A DNA stretch of 64,000 nt from Halomonas almeriensis (GTDB lineage Bacteria > Pseudomonadota > Gammaproteobacteria > Pseudomonadales > Halomonadaceae): assembly GCF_030409235.1 (NCBI RefSeq), contig NZ_JAUFPO010000006.1, positions 248,001 through 312,000 on the forward strand. Direction: 5' to 3'. Below the pieces are notes generated by a model that did no database searches, was not told the origin of the DNA, and saw only the letters and a program-made list of their open reading frames with translations. Below, one piece after another: positions 37,806-46,401 of the stretch. How positions within the stretch are numbered: the stretch's first letter is position 1; every line of letters begins with the position of its first letter. The position numbers and the translations under genes are program-made.

Positions 37806-40800
37806 GCTTCACTCCTTGTCTCATTGCCAAGCCAGCCGGCCAGCGTCTCGACGGCGGCATCGTCCTGTGTGGTGACAATCTGCCACTCGCCCAGCACGCT
37901 CGGCCAGTCCGCGGGCAGGTCCTCTTCCAGCGCCACGGCCACCCGGGCCGACTCCCAGGCCAGTTCCAGGGTGATCGAGGCCTCACCCGAACGGTCGAGC
38001 ACATCCAGGCCCGGGGTGGGAACCGGCAGGCCGAGGCTGGCCAGTTGCCGGACAAAAGCTTCCGGCAGCATGACCAGATCATCCGCCAGCAAGGCCTGCC
38101 AGCCGGCATCGATCTGGCGGGTGCTGTCTTGTGCACCGTCTTGAGTACTGTCTTGAGTGCTGTGATCAGCTCGGGAAGACGCGCTGAAGTCGGCCAGGCT
38201 GGCGCATGTCGCCAGGGCATCGCAGACTCGGCCATTGGCCACGCCGCGTACCGAGATCATCGAGAAGCGCGGCATAAACTGCAACAGATTGGCCGCCTGC
38301 CAGAAAGCCCGCCAGCGAGCCTCGCCCTCGCTGCTGTCGGGCAGGTGACGGTCATCCAGGCTCAAGTGCAGGTGCAACTCCCGGCTAAGACGCGGGACAT
38401 TTTGCATAGCCTCGGGCGAAATGCTCACCGCCACCTCGCTGCACGCCGAGGCGCCGGCGGCATCGCTGTTGCCCAGCGCATTCATGACGCCACCCAGCAG
38501 CACTGGTTCGGCCTCGGGCATCAGCCGCTGGCGCATGGCCGGTGGCGCATTCTCGGCAAGCTCCAGGTCGATGGCCTGGCGCAGGCCGGCTTCCTTGAGG
38601 GTGCGCGGGTCCAGCCAGTGAAAGGCCTGGCCGAGAGACGCCTGGGCCAGCTCCTGCGACGTCTCGTCCGGCGTGCGCAGGTAGGCCAGCAGCCAGTCCA
38701 GGGCGCTTGTCTTGAGGGCCTTCAGGCCAGCATGGCGGCTGAGGATATTCAATTGATCGGCAAGCTGTTGGTATTTGTCACCCAGATGCTGTGGCGTCTC
38801 GCGCTGCCACAGCGGCACCTCCAGCTCGGCGCCTTCCAGGTCCCGCCAGCCCAGGCTCCAGACATGAAAACGGCCGGAGGCCAGCACCGCCTGGCGCTTG
38901 GCGGTATCGTCGTCCAGTTGATCGCGATGGTACTGAAAACCGTCCAGGTAGAGGGCCACAGGGCGCGCCTGGCGGTGGCTTTCGCTGGCGGGCCAGAGCA
39001 TGAAGTCAGGCCGGGTCGCCAGCATGACGTCATCGGCGGGGCCCAGGTTGCGCTGTGGCTCGATGCGCCAGCTGGCCAGTCGCGGTGTACCATCCTGGGC
39101 CTGGCCTGTGGTGATGGTCAGCCGCCAGCCCGATGTCCCCTCGTGTAACTCGGGCAGCAGGCGAACGTCGGCACTGCGCGAGGCCAGGCCATCGATGAAA
39201 CGCTGTTCCAGCTCACTCTCCACCAGGGCGTTGAGGTCCACTTCTTCGAGGCCGTCGATGGCGACCAGCGAGTCGCGCCGGCTGAGGATGCGTTCCAGAA
39301 GCTCCATGGCGCGACGGCGCGAGATATGCACCATATTGCGGCTCTCGCGGTAGGCCAGCAGGCAGCGGTAGCAGCCATCGAGTTGTTCATCATACTGGCA
39401 GTCGCACCCGGCGAGGTGCTCATGGGCGGTGCCGAGCATGGCCAGCAGGGTCTCCGGCGACTGCATCAGCTCCTTGAGGTACCCCGTGCCGCCGGGCACG
39501 CTGTCGTGCAGCACCAGATAATGGCGCGAGGGCTGGCTGCCCTGACTCGGCGTCTGCTGCTCGGTCACCCTGAGGTGATCCACGTTGCCATGGAAGTGCT
39601 TTTTCAGCCCCAGATGCAGGGCCGCAATCAGCGAATGCCGTGCCGTATCGGACATGGCGATATCCGAGAGCGGCAACAAGAGGCGCAGGGCCTCGGAGGT
39701 CAGCTCGCGATACAGGAAGAGGCTGTCCACGAAGTCTTCTTCCTGCTCGATGGCGCCGCGCTGGGCCTTCTTGCAGAAGCGCTGGTGGCGCTCGCTGGGT
39801 TTCATCCTGGGGCGCTGGATCTTGCCGCAGTGCTTGCAGACCCGAAAGCCGCCGCGTGGCTGCTCCTCGCCGGCGACCTTGAACGCGGGCGCCTTGTCAT
39901 CGTGGCGGCCGAAGTTGATCTCTCGAAAGGTGGCCCCCGGGATGTACTCGAAGCCGAAGGGGCACTCCGGGTCATCCAGGCGATAGGCGAAACGTGCGCT
40001 GTTCGGGGCAATGTCGGTCAGTAGCTGGCGCACATAGAAGGAGGGCTCGCGCTGTTCGCTGTCGTCGGCGATGCGACTGTCGCGGTCGCGCACCGTGGCG
40101 GTGACCTCGCGCAGACGCAGCAACTGGCGTTTCTGGGCGCTGTCGGCCCACTGCGGGCTGCCACAGCGCGGGCAGCCACCATGCAGGTCGCCGCCGTCAA
40201 CCTGTTCGCTATGATGACAATGGTTGCAGAGTCGCCAGGTCTCGATATCGCTCAGGCGCATGTTCACCTGGTCGATCTTCAGGGCGCGGCCCACGGCATA
40301 GAAGGTATTTTCCGGGGCGAGTTCGACCAGAGCGTTCTGGGCCGGGCGCTGAAAGTCGTAACTGATTACCTCGTAGGACTTCGCCGGTTTGTCCTGGCGG
40401 GCAGGACCGGCGTTATCCCCGCCAGCATTGTCGCGCTCGGCCTGGCGCACCGAACGAATCACCACCCCATTGAGGGTGACGCCTTCCTCCGGGAAGGCAT
40501 AGTTGGGCAAGAGCCCCTCATCGGTGAAGAAGTTGAGGGTGTGCTGGGCGTCGAGACGCTTCGCCATTTCCTGCAGGGCTCGCTTTTCGCTCTCCACGGC
40601 CTCGATGGCTTCGCGAATGGCTTCATCCTCGGGCTGCTGGCGCAGGCGCTCGAGCTGCTTGTTGTGCGCCCGGATGGTATCCCGCCAGCTCTGGCGCTGC
40701 CGGGCCTTGTCGTGAAGCCGGTTGTTGATGCGATAGCGCAGGCTGTCCTTGGTGGTCTCCTTATCGGTGAAGTAGTCATGCAGGTGGCGGCGCGCCTCGT

Positions 40801-43800
40801 CATCCAGGGCCGGGAAGAGCGCACAGAACTGCTCGAACAGCCACTGCTCATGGCGGTCGATGAAGGTCAGCAGGCTATGCGGAAAGCCCGTCTTGTCGCC
40901 GCGGCGCATGTTGTCGAGCACCACCGAAAGGCGGGCGGGCAGCATGGTCTCGTCGAGGGTGCCGCCCTGCGCCGCCTCGGCCACCCAGTGATCGAAGGCA
41001 AAGGCCATCAGCTGGCGTTCCAGCACGGCCGTGGCCTGCAGGAACACCCCGGGTGGCTGCACGCTGCCGGCCATCATCTCGCGAGGCTCGGCATAGAAGT
41101 AGAGATCATGGGGCGCGGCGTTGGCGATGGTCACGTTCAGCGCATTGCCATCCCGCCGCCCGGCGCGGCCGATGCGTTGCAGGTAGTTGGCCTGGGAAGG
41201 GGGCGTCGAGCACAGCAGCACCGAGGACAGGTCGCCGATGTCGATGCCCATCTCCAGGGTTGGTGTGGCCGAGAGCAGGTTGATATCCCAGGGCCGCTGG
41301 CCGCTGATGAAGGAGCGCTCGACTCGCGCCCGTTCATCGCTTTCCAGCAGGCCGGTGTGCTCGTGGCTGACCAGGCGCGTCGGCGAAGCGCCTGAGGGCG
41401 GCAGGGCCCACTTGAAGCCGCTGGTCGGTGCCAGCTCGCCGCCGCACTGGGGCTGCAGGCACTTCATGCCCTGCCAGTATTCCATTTGCTCCTGTGCCAC
41501 CTGATGGCGCTGGCCACAACGGCTGCAGCGCATGGGCAGCGGCTGCGTCACGGCATGCCAGTGGGGGCGCTCCAGGCCCCATACCTCGCGCCCCTGAGGC
41601 GTGGCCACGGTACGAATCAGGCCGTTGCGCTCCAGTGCCCGCAGCGCCAGGCGATAGGCCTGGGCCACGTCATTGGCCAGCACCTGGTCGTCCTCCAGCT
41701 GCTTGAGGAACCAGCCCTGATACCAGGCGCCACCGCCACGCTGCTGGCCGCTAATGCTGTCGAAGTTCTGCGAGATCGGCTCCAGCGTCAGAAAGGCCGG
41801 GGGCGCCGCGCGGGGGCCATAGTTGGGCAGGCAGAGGTGGCGTCGGAAGAAGTAGCTGTTGCCGCCATCGCGCACATAGCCTTCCACCTCGGGATGCGCA
41901 AAGGCGCCGCGGGTGCGCAGGCGATGCAGTACGCCGAGCAGAAAGCGTGTCGTCTGGGCGCTGTCGATCTCGCCGATGCCCGGCAGTTCCTCGGCCCAGT
42001 CATTGGCCAGGCGCTCGGCGGCGGCCTCCAGCAGGGTGGTATCCACCGTCAGGGTGACGCGCCCCTGGCGTTCCAGGGTACGGCCAATCTGGCTACGCAG
42101 CCCCAGCTCGGTGTGCAGCTCCCAGTCGAGCCGGCGACGAACCAGCTCCGGCAGGTCACTGTCGGCCGGCAGCTGGCCCTCGCGCTGCAGATAATCCGCA
42201 TCCTTCAGCCAGGCCATGTTGGGCGCCAGCCAGCGGCCGACAAAATCGGCATCGCTGCCCGCCTGCTGGCGCATGGCCTCGGCAAAGGCGCTACCCAGGC
42301 GATCCAGCGAGAGTGACTGGCCGTGGCCCGAAAGCCAGCCATTCATGGCCTGGCGCAGCGCCTGACGCCAGGTGCGCGCCTCGAAGAAGCCGGCCCGGTG
42401 AGCGGCATCCTGCACACTGTCGGAAAAGGCGATGGCCTTGCGATCATCGTTGTAGGGCGACTGATAAAGCCGCGCCAGCAGCGTGCTGGACAGCGAGGCG
42501 GCGCGAAAACCCAGGATCGACAAGCCGCCACGCGACAGGCAGCAAGGGCAATGGTCCGTCCGGGTTACCAGCCGGTCCTTTTCGCGCTCCTGCAGGCTCG
42601 GCTGCCAGACCCGCAGCAGCCCATGGGCGCCACAGTCCGGGCAGGGCCCCTGGGCGTCACCCGAGGTCAGGGCCCGGCAGGCGGGGCATAGCTGCTTGCT
42701 CTGGCCCTTGCGCTGCGGCGGGGCAGGGGATTCCCCCAGCGGATACAGCAGGCAGACATCGGCACCCTGCTGGAAATACTGGCGATAGAAGGCCGCCAGG
42801 TCATCATTGATCCTGCGGTCATCATCGGCCTTCAGAGTGCCCCAGGCCGCGCTGTGGCAATCCCGGCAATGCACCAGCGGCAGATGCAGCGACTGGCCCT
42901 CCTGATCCGTTCGGCCGGGTGCCGGGCGGCCCTGGGGGTCATCATCGGCATACAGCAGCTCCGCTGTGTCACCGACCCGGCTGACCATGCGCGTGAGCTC
43001 ACGCAGCCAGAGCTGCAGGCGCACGGTCAGCAGGGGCACCAGGCGGGGCTCGTCATGCTCGCCCGGCATGGCCTCGCGCGCCGCCGAGACCATGGCCAGT
43101 AAGCTGTAGAGCACCACATGCGCATCGCCACTCCAGTGCCGCTCGCGCTTCCAGCGTTGCAACAGGGTCTCCAGATCGGTGACGCCCTGGCTGTCGAGCA
43201 GTAAACGATGAAAGGCCTCATGCCGCTTGAGATCGCAGCCCAGCGCCACCAGCGCCCGGCCATGCTCGGGATGCCGGGCATCGCCGAGGGCGCGCGGATC
43301 CGTCAGCGCCTCGGCACTGCCCTCGATGAACCACTGCTGGAAGGCGGCGGCCAGATAGGCCTCGGGCTGTGCGAAGCGTTGCGGGTCCAGGCGCTGACGC
43401 GATGCCAGATCGCTCGGCCAGTGATGAAAGGCCGGCTCGCCCAGTGAGCCACTGGCCTGGTCGAGATACTCCTCGGCCGACAAGCGATCCTCCAGGACCA
43501 GACTCTCCTCGGCGAACTGGGTGGCGAAGATTTCCGAGGCATACTGGCGCAACTGATCCGAGGCCGACGCATCGCCGATGGTCGCCGAAGTGCCCACGCA
43601 GGCCAGCTCATCGCCGATCGACAGGCGATCACGCAGGCGGCGGATGAGACACGCCAGGTCAGTGCCCTGGGCGCCATCAAAGGTGTGCAGCTCATCCACC
43701 ACCAGATAGCGCAGCATCCCCGGCGTATTGAAGCGCCACAGCGGCTGATCCTTGGGCCGCATCAGCAGGAAGTCCAGCATCTTGTAGTTGGTCAGCAGGA

Positions 43801-44407
43801 TATCCGGCGGGTTGTCGCGCAGCGTCTCCTTGTCGGTGATCACACTCTCGGGGGACATCACCCGGCTGGGCGAGTCAGAGCTGTCGCCGGTGAAAAGCCC
43901 CACCGTCAGTTGAATATCCAACTGGCTGACCAGCTTGGCCATGCGCCGCGCCTGGTCCGTTGCCAGGGCATTCATCGGGTAGACGATCAGCGCCTTGATG
44001 CCGCGCTTCTCGGTGATCGTCGGATCGGCACGCCGGGCCGCGCAGTGCTCCAGGATCGGCAGCAGGAAGCACTCCGTCTTGCCCGAGCCGGTACCCGTGG
44101 CCACCAGGGTGGAGGCCTTGGTCTCGCCATTGAGGCGCTGAAAGGCCAGCTGCTGATGGCGAAAGGGCGGAAAGCCCGGGTCCACATGCCTAAAGGGCGG
44201 TGGGGCAGCATCCCGCCGAAAGGGCAGACCCAGGGAAAGATAAGGGCCCTTGACCAGCTTCCCCGGCGTCTCGATGAAGCGGTCGATCAGCGCCGTCTCG
44301 CCCTGCTGACCATCGCCGCGAAAATGCGGTGTCGAGATCGGAAAGGCGGCGCGCAGATAGTCCTGCAAGCTAAGCTGGAGTTCATGGGCGACGAGGCTTG
44401 GCAGCAT
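37802..44407 (-). CDS. giant DEAD/DEAH-type helicase with DUF1998 (DruE/DrmA-like)
   Basis: A 2201-residue superfamily II helicase. Walker A is ATGTGSGKT (103-111), Walker B is DELH (238-241) and motif VI is QRIGRAGR (about 1077-1084). At least three zinc-knuckle-like cysteine clusters are visible (CPACRAL...CPDCG near 575; CNHCHH...CPRCG; CKHCGK). The C-terminal DUF1998 region has VPGGTGYLKEL and CDC...CYRCLLAYR. A further roughly 500 residues follow, including a DUxK-poor REase-like segment of uncertain meaning. Size and layout match DruE of Druantia more closely than the roughly 1200-residue DrmA of DISARM. AGGAG precedes the ATG. It is divergent from higBA, and the coupled UvrD gene follows. 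No DruH, DruM or DrmB partner is present. Confidence 0.9.
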   Translation of the reverse strand: MLPSLVAHELQLSLQDYLRAAFPISTPHFRGDGQQGETALIDRFIETPGKLVKGPYLSLGLPFRRDAAPPPFRHVDPGFPPFRHQQLAFQRLNGETKASTLVATGTGSGKTECFLLPILEHCAARRADPTITEKRGIKALIVYPMNALATDQARRMAKLVSQLDIQLTVGLFTGDSSDSPSRVMSPESVITDKETLRDNPPDILLTNYKMLDFLLMRPKDQPLWRFNTPGMLRYLVVDELHTFDGAQGTDLACLIRRLRDRLSIGDELACVGTSATIGDASASDQLRQYASEIFATQFAEESLVLEDRLSAEEYLDQASGSLGEPAFHHWPSDLASRQRLDPQRFAQPEAYLAAAFQQWFIEGSAEALTDPRALGDARHPEHGRALVALGCDLKRHEAFHRLLLDSQGVTDLETLLQRWKRERHWSGDAHVVLYSLLAMVSAAREAMPGEHDEPRLVPLLTVRLQLWLRELTRMVSRVGDTAELLYADDDPQGRPAPGRTDQEGQSLHLPLVHCRDCHSAAWGTLKADDDRRINDDLAAFYRQYFQQGADVCLLYPLGESPAPPQRKGQSKQLCPACRALTSGDAQGPCPDCGAHGLLRVWQPSLQEREKDRLVTRTDHCPCCLSRGGLSILGFRAASLSSTLLARLYQSPYNDDRKAIAFSDSVQDAAHRAGFFEARTWRQALRQAMNGWLSGHGQSLSLDRLGSAFAEAMRQQAGSDADFVGRWLAPNMAWLKDADYLQREGQLPADSDLPELVRRRLDWELHTELGLRSQIGRTLERQGRVTLTVDTTLLEAAAERLANDWAEELPGIGEIDSAQTTRFLLGVLHRLRTRGAFAHPEVEGYVRDGGNSYFFRRHLCLPNYGPRAAPPAFLTLEPISQNFDSISGQQRGGGAWYQGWFLKQLEDDQVLANDVAQAYRLALRALERNGLIRTVATPQGREVWGLERPHWHAVTQPLPMRCSRCGQRHQVAQEQMEYWQGMKCLQPQCGGELAPTSGFKWALPPSGASPTRLVSHEHTGLLESDERARVERSFISGQRPWDINLLSATPTLEMGIDIGDLSSVLLCSTPPSQANYLQRIGRAGRRDGNALNVTIANAAPHDLYFYAEPREMMAGSVQPPGVFLQATAVLERQLMAFAFDHWVAEAAQGGTLDETMLPARLSVVLDNMRRGDKTGFPHSLLTFIDRHEQWLFEQFCALFPALDDEARRHLHDYFTDKETTKDSLRYRINNRLHDKARQRQSWRDTIRAHNKQLERLRQQPEDEAIREAIEAVESEKRALQEMAKRLDAQHTLNFFTDEGLLPNYAFPEEGVTLNGVVIRSVRQAERDNAGGDNAGPARQDKPAKSYEVISYDFQRPAQNALVELAPENTFYAVGRALKIDQVNMRLSDIETWRLCNHCHHSEQVDGGDLHGGCPRCGSPQWADSAQKRQLLRLREVTATVRDRDSRIADDSEQREPSFYVRQLLTDIAPNSARFAYRLDDPECPFGFEYIPGATFREINFGRHDDKAPAFKVAGEEQPRGGFRVCKHCGKIQRPRMKPSERHQRFCKKAQRGAIEQEEDFVDSLFLYRELTSEALRLLLPLSDIAMSDTARHSLIAALHLGLKKHFHGNVDHLRVTEQQTPSQGSQPSRHYLVLHDSVPGGTGYLKELMQSPETLLAMLGTAHEHLAGCDCQYDEQLDGCYRCLLAYRESRNMVHISRRRAMELLERILSRRDSLVAIDGLEEVDLNALVESELEQRFIDGLASRSADVRLLPELHEGTSGWRLTITTGQAQDGTPRLASWRIEPQRNLGPADDVMLATRPDFMLWPASESHRQARPVALYLDGFQYHRDQLDDDTAKRQAVLASGRFHVWSLGWRDLEGAELEVPLWQRETPQHLGDKYQQLADQLNILSRHAGLKALKTSALDWLLAYLRTPDETSQELAQASLGQAFHWLDPRTLKEAGLRQAIDLELAENAPPAMRQRLMPEAEPVLLGGVMNALGNSDAAGASACSEVAVSISPEAMQNVPRLSRELHLHLSLDDRHLPDSSEGEARWRAFWQAANLLQFMPRFSMISVRGVANGRVCDALATCASLADFSASSRADHSTQDSTQDGAQDSTRQIDAGWQALLADDLVMLPEAFVRQLASLGLPVPTPGLDVLDRSGEASITLELAWESARVAVALEEDLPADWPSVLGEWQIVTTQDDAAVETLAGWLGNETRSEA

Positions 44408-44511
44408 GCAGGCTCCTTCAGCATATCCCGGGCGTATGGCGAGTTGTTGTTATCGCTTGGTTATCGTCGCTCAAGTTACCAGATTCGGCGCGGCGCGTTG
44501 AGGCTCTGGCG

Positions 44512-44525
44512 AAGACGTTCGTCTT
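44512..44525. promoter_or_regulatory. palindrome in the druE-like/higBA divergent promoter
   Basis: AAGACG-TT-CGTCTT is a 6-2-6 inverted repeat 48 bases upstream of the higB start, in the 166-base divergent region. Antitoxins of the HigA type bind palindromes at this place, so it is a candidate HigA operator that could also influence the divergent helicase gene. No regulator was tested. Confidence 0.45.
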
Positions 44526-44573
44526 GAAGCGGCACCGCGATAGCGCTACACTTCTCCCAAAACGGGAGGGGAG

Positions 44574-44870
44574 ATGAGAGTCATCGCCAAACGGACGTTG
44601 CGCGAGTTCTGGGAGCAAGGACATGCCGATGCCCAGCGCCCTCTGACCGAGTGGTACCACATGATGTCGAATGCATCATGGCAGACGCCCCAAGAGCTGA
44701 AGGCTGATATCGGCACCGCCAGCATCCTCAGGGGAAGGCGCGTAGTCTTCAATATCGGTGGCAACAAATACCGGCTCATTGTCGCCATTCGCTACTCTCA
44801 GCAGATTGCCTGGATACGCTTTGTCGGCACACATGCCCAGTATGACCAGGTCGACGCGGAGACCATATGA
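44574..44870 (+). CDS. higB: HigB-type toxin (mRNA interferase)
   Basis: A 98-residue protein of the HigB/RelE superfamily (toxin-first HigBA order). The pattern KRTLREFWEQGHADAQRPL, with a central W and a later GNKYRLIVAIRY strand, followed by WIRFVGTHAQYDQVD, is typical of the HigB_toxin family. These proteins cleave mRNA on the ribosome. A strong purine-rich site (GGGAGGGGAG) precedes the ATG. The stop overlaps the higA start by 4 bases. The pair lies on the plus strand inside an otherwise minus-strand island and may stabilise it. Confidence 0.92.
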   Translation: MRVIAKRTLREFWEQGHADAQRPLTEWYHMMSNASWQTPQELKADIGTASILRGRRVVFNIGGNKYRLIVAIRYSQQIAWIRFVGTHAQYDQVDAETI

Positions 44871-45232
44871 TGAACATCCAACCTATCCATACCGATGACG
44901 ACCTCGAGCGTGCCTTTCTACGGCTGGAAGAACTCTGGCAGGCCGACGACGGCACGCCCGAAGCCGATGAGCTGGAAGTCCTCTCCATACTGATCGAGCA
45001 CTACGAGGATCAACGCTATCCGATTGGCTCTTCAGATCCTGTTGAAGCTATCCGATTCCGCATGGAGCAGCGTGGCCTCTCGCCACGTGACCTGGAGCCC
45101 TTGATCGGACCCAGTGGCCGCGTCTCGGAGGTGTTGAACCGCAAACGAAGCCTGAGTCTGCGCATGATCCGACGGTTACACGATGGGCTCGATATTCCCT
45201 ACGAGAGCCTGATGGCCGATACCACGGCTTGA
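44867..45232 (+). CDS. higA: HigA-type antitoxin
   Basis: A 121-residue antitoxin. The acidic N-terminal half should wrap the toxin. The C-terminal helix-turn-helix of the XRE type is visible (MEQRGLSPRDLEPLIGPSGRVSEVLNRKRSLSLRMIRRL). It neutralises HigB and should autorepress the operon through the nearby palindrome. The start overlaps higB; the second ATG one codon later is equally possible. Confidence 0.92.
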   Translation: MMNIQPIHTDDDLERAFLRLEELWQADDGTPEADELEVLSILIEHYEDQRYPIGSSDPVEAIRFRMEQRGLSPRDLEPLIGPSGRVSEVLNRKRSLSLRMIRRLHDGLDIPYESLMADTTA

Positions 45233-45337
45233 GCGGGCGTTCAGAGCTTCTGTGCTCGCTCAGGCCGCTTTGAAACCCGCCTCAAAATGCACATTCAAAC
45301 GCTCGACCAGGGCAAAGGGGCAGCGAAACTTGAGGCG

Positions 45338-45511
45338 TCAGCTCATCAGGGTCGCCAATCTGGCCAGGACGTCATCCATGATCTCTGGCGGAACACTCTC
45401 CACCCAGCGCCCCTGACGGGCCTCGATATCCAATGTACGTAACTGGCTGCACAACACCACGCCGGTGGTGGTCGTACTTGCCTTTCTCAGGGGCAGTCGG
45501 CATTGGCCCCG
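45338..45511 (-). pseudogene. C-terminal remnant of a MazF/PemK-type toxin
   Basis: The minus strand from about 45511 encodes a C-terminal piece reading TTGVVLCSQLRTLDIEARQ and then VPPEIMDDVLARLATLM-stop. This matches the last two strands and final helix of MazF-family toxins (consensus GVVLADQVRSLDWRAR...P.EVLEEVLARL). The N-terminal half of the fold, with the catalytic Arg and Thr region, is missing, as is a partner antitoxin. It is a truncated relic of a second toxin-antitoxin pair beside higBA. Confidence 0.6.
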
Positions 45512-45564
45512 GCCACCGCGCCTGTGGAATACCGAGCTCAAGTTCAACCAGACAGATGCTTACC

Positions 45565-46293
45565 ATGCCGGATATCCAACTTCGCATCGAACTGCTCGAC
45601 ACCGCCCCCCTGGTCTGGCGGCGGGTCCGCGTGCCCGAGCAGATCACCCTGCAACGCCTGCATACCGTGATACAGGCCGCCATGGGCTGGTATGACTATC
45701 ATCTCTTCGAATTCGAGTGCGATGGCCGATATTACGGCGAGCCCGACGAGTGGGGTGACAGGCCCATCGCCATGGCGCGCAACGCCCAACTCAAGCGCAT
45801 CGCCGCCCGAGCCCCGGACAACACCTTCCACTACATGTACGACTTCGGTGATGGCTGGGAGCACCGCATCACGGTGGAAGCCACCGGCCTCGACGAAACC
45901 AACCCCTGCCCGCGATTGATCGACGGCGCCATGGCCTGCCCGCCGGAAGACATCGGCGGTATCCCCGGCTATGAAGCCCTCAAGATCGCCGCCGCCGGGG
46001 GAGACGACGAGCATGGCAAGATGGTACTGGAAGCCCTGGACGGCCACTTCGACCCGCACCTGCTGGATGAAGACGAAGTCGACTTCATGCTCGAACATAT
46101 CCAGGCCGGTTTCCGCCGTGGCGGGCGCTCGAAAGTGGAGCGCGACGCCAACGTGGCCAAGCGTGAATTGAGAAGCAAAAGCCGTGGCCAAGGCAGCCCC
46201 TTAGACGCCATGCTCGAAGCGCAGGGCATTTATAACGTCGAGGAGCTGATGCAGGCAGTGCAGGCCGAGATCGATAGGAACAAAAAGAAATAG
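45565..46293 (+). CDS. plasmid pRiA4b ORF-3 family protein
   Basis: A 242-residue protein of the PRiA4_ORF3 family. The signature runs from IELLDTAPLVWRRVRVPEQI through LHTVIQAAMGWYDYHLFEFE to YDFGDGWEHRI, and ends PPEDIGGIPGYE. The family is common on plasmids and in mobile islands, and its role is unknown. The ATG at 45565 starts at the conserved N-terminus; an ATG three codons earlier is possible and neither has a strong ribosome site. The C-terminal extension is charged and lysine-rich. It lies between the HigBA cassette and zorE, on the opposite strand to the defence genes, so it is probably cargo. Confidence 0.88.
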   Translation: MPDIQLRIELLDTAPLVWRRVRVPEQITLQRLHTVIQAAMGWYDYHLFEFECDGRYYGEPDEWGDRPIAMARNAQLKRIAARAPDNTFHYMYDFGDGWEHRITVEATGLDETNPCPRLIDGAMACPPEDIGGIPGYEALKIAAAGGDDEHGKMVLEALDGHFDPHLLDEDEVDFMLEHIQAGFRRGGRSKVERDANVAKRELRSKSRGQGSPLDAMLEAQGIYNVEELMQAVQAEIDRNKKK

Positions 46294-46401
46294 CGGGCGG
46301 TGTGGCGCCTCGCATATCAGCACTACTCAGGTCACGATCAGGTACTTGCAGGTATTGAGGTGTGCTCGAGCTACCGGACGTCGGGCATCAGCCATACGGC
46401 T

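Noticed and set aside
45433-45564. Upstream extension of the pRiA4b-like gene
   Set aside because: The extra 44 residues show no family similarity and overlap the mazF-like remnant on the other strand; the conserved N-terminus begins at 45565.
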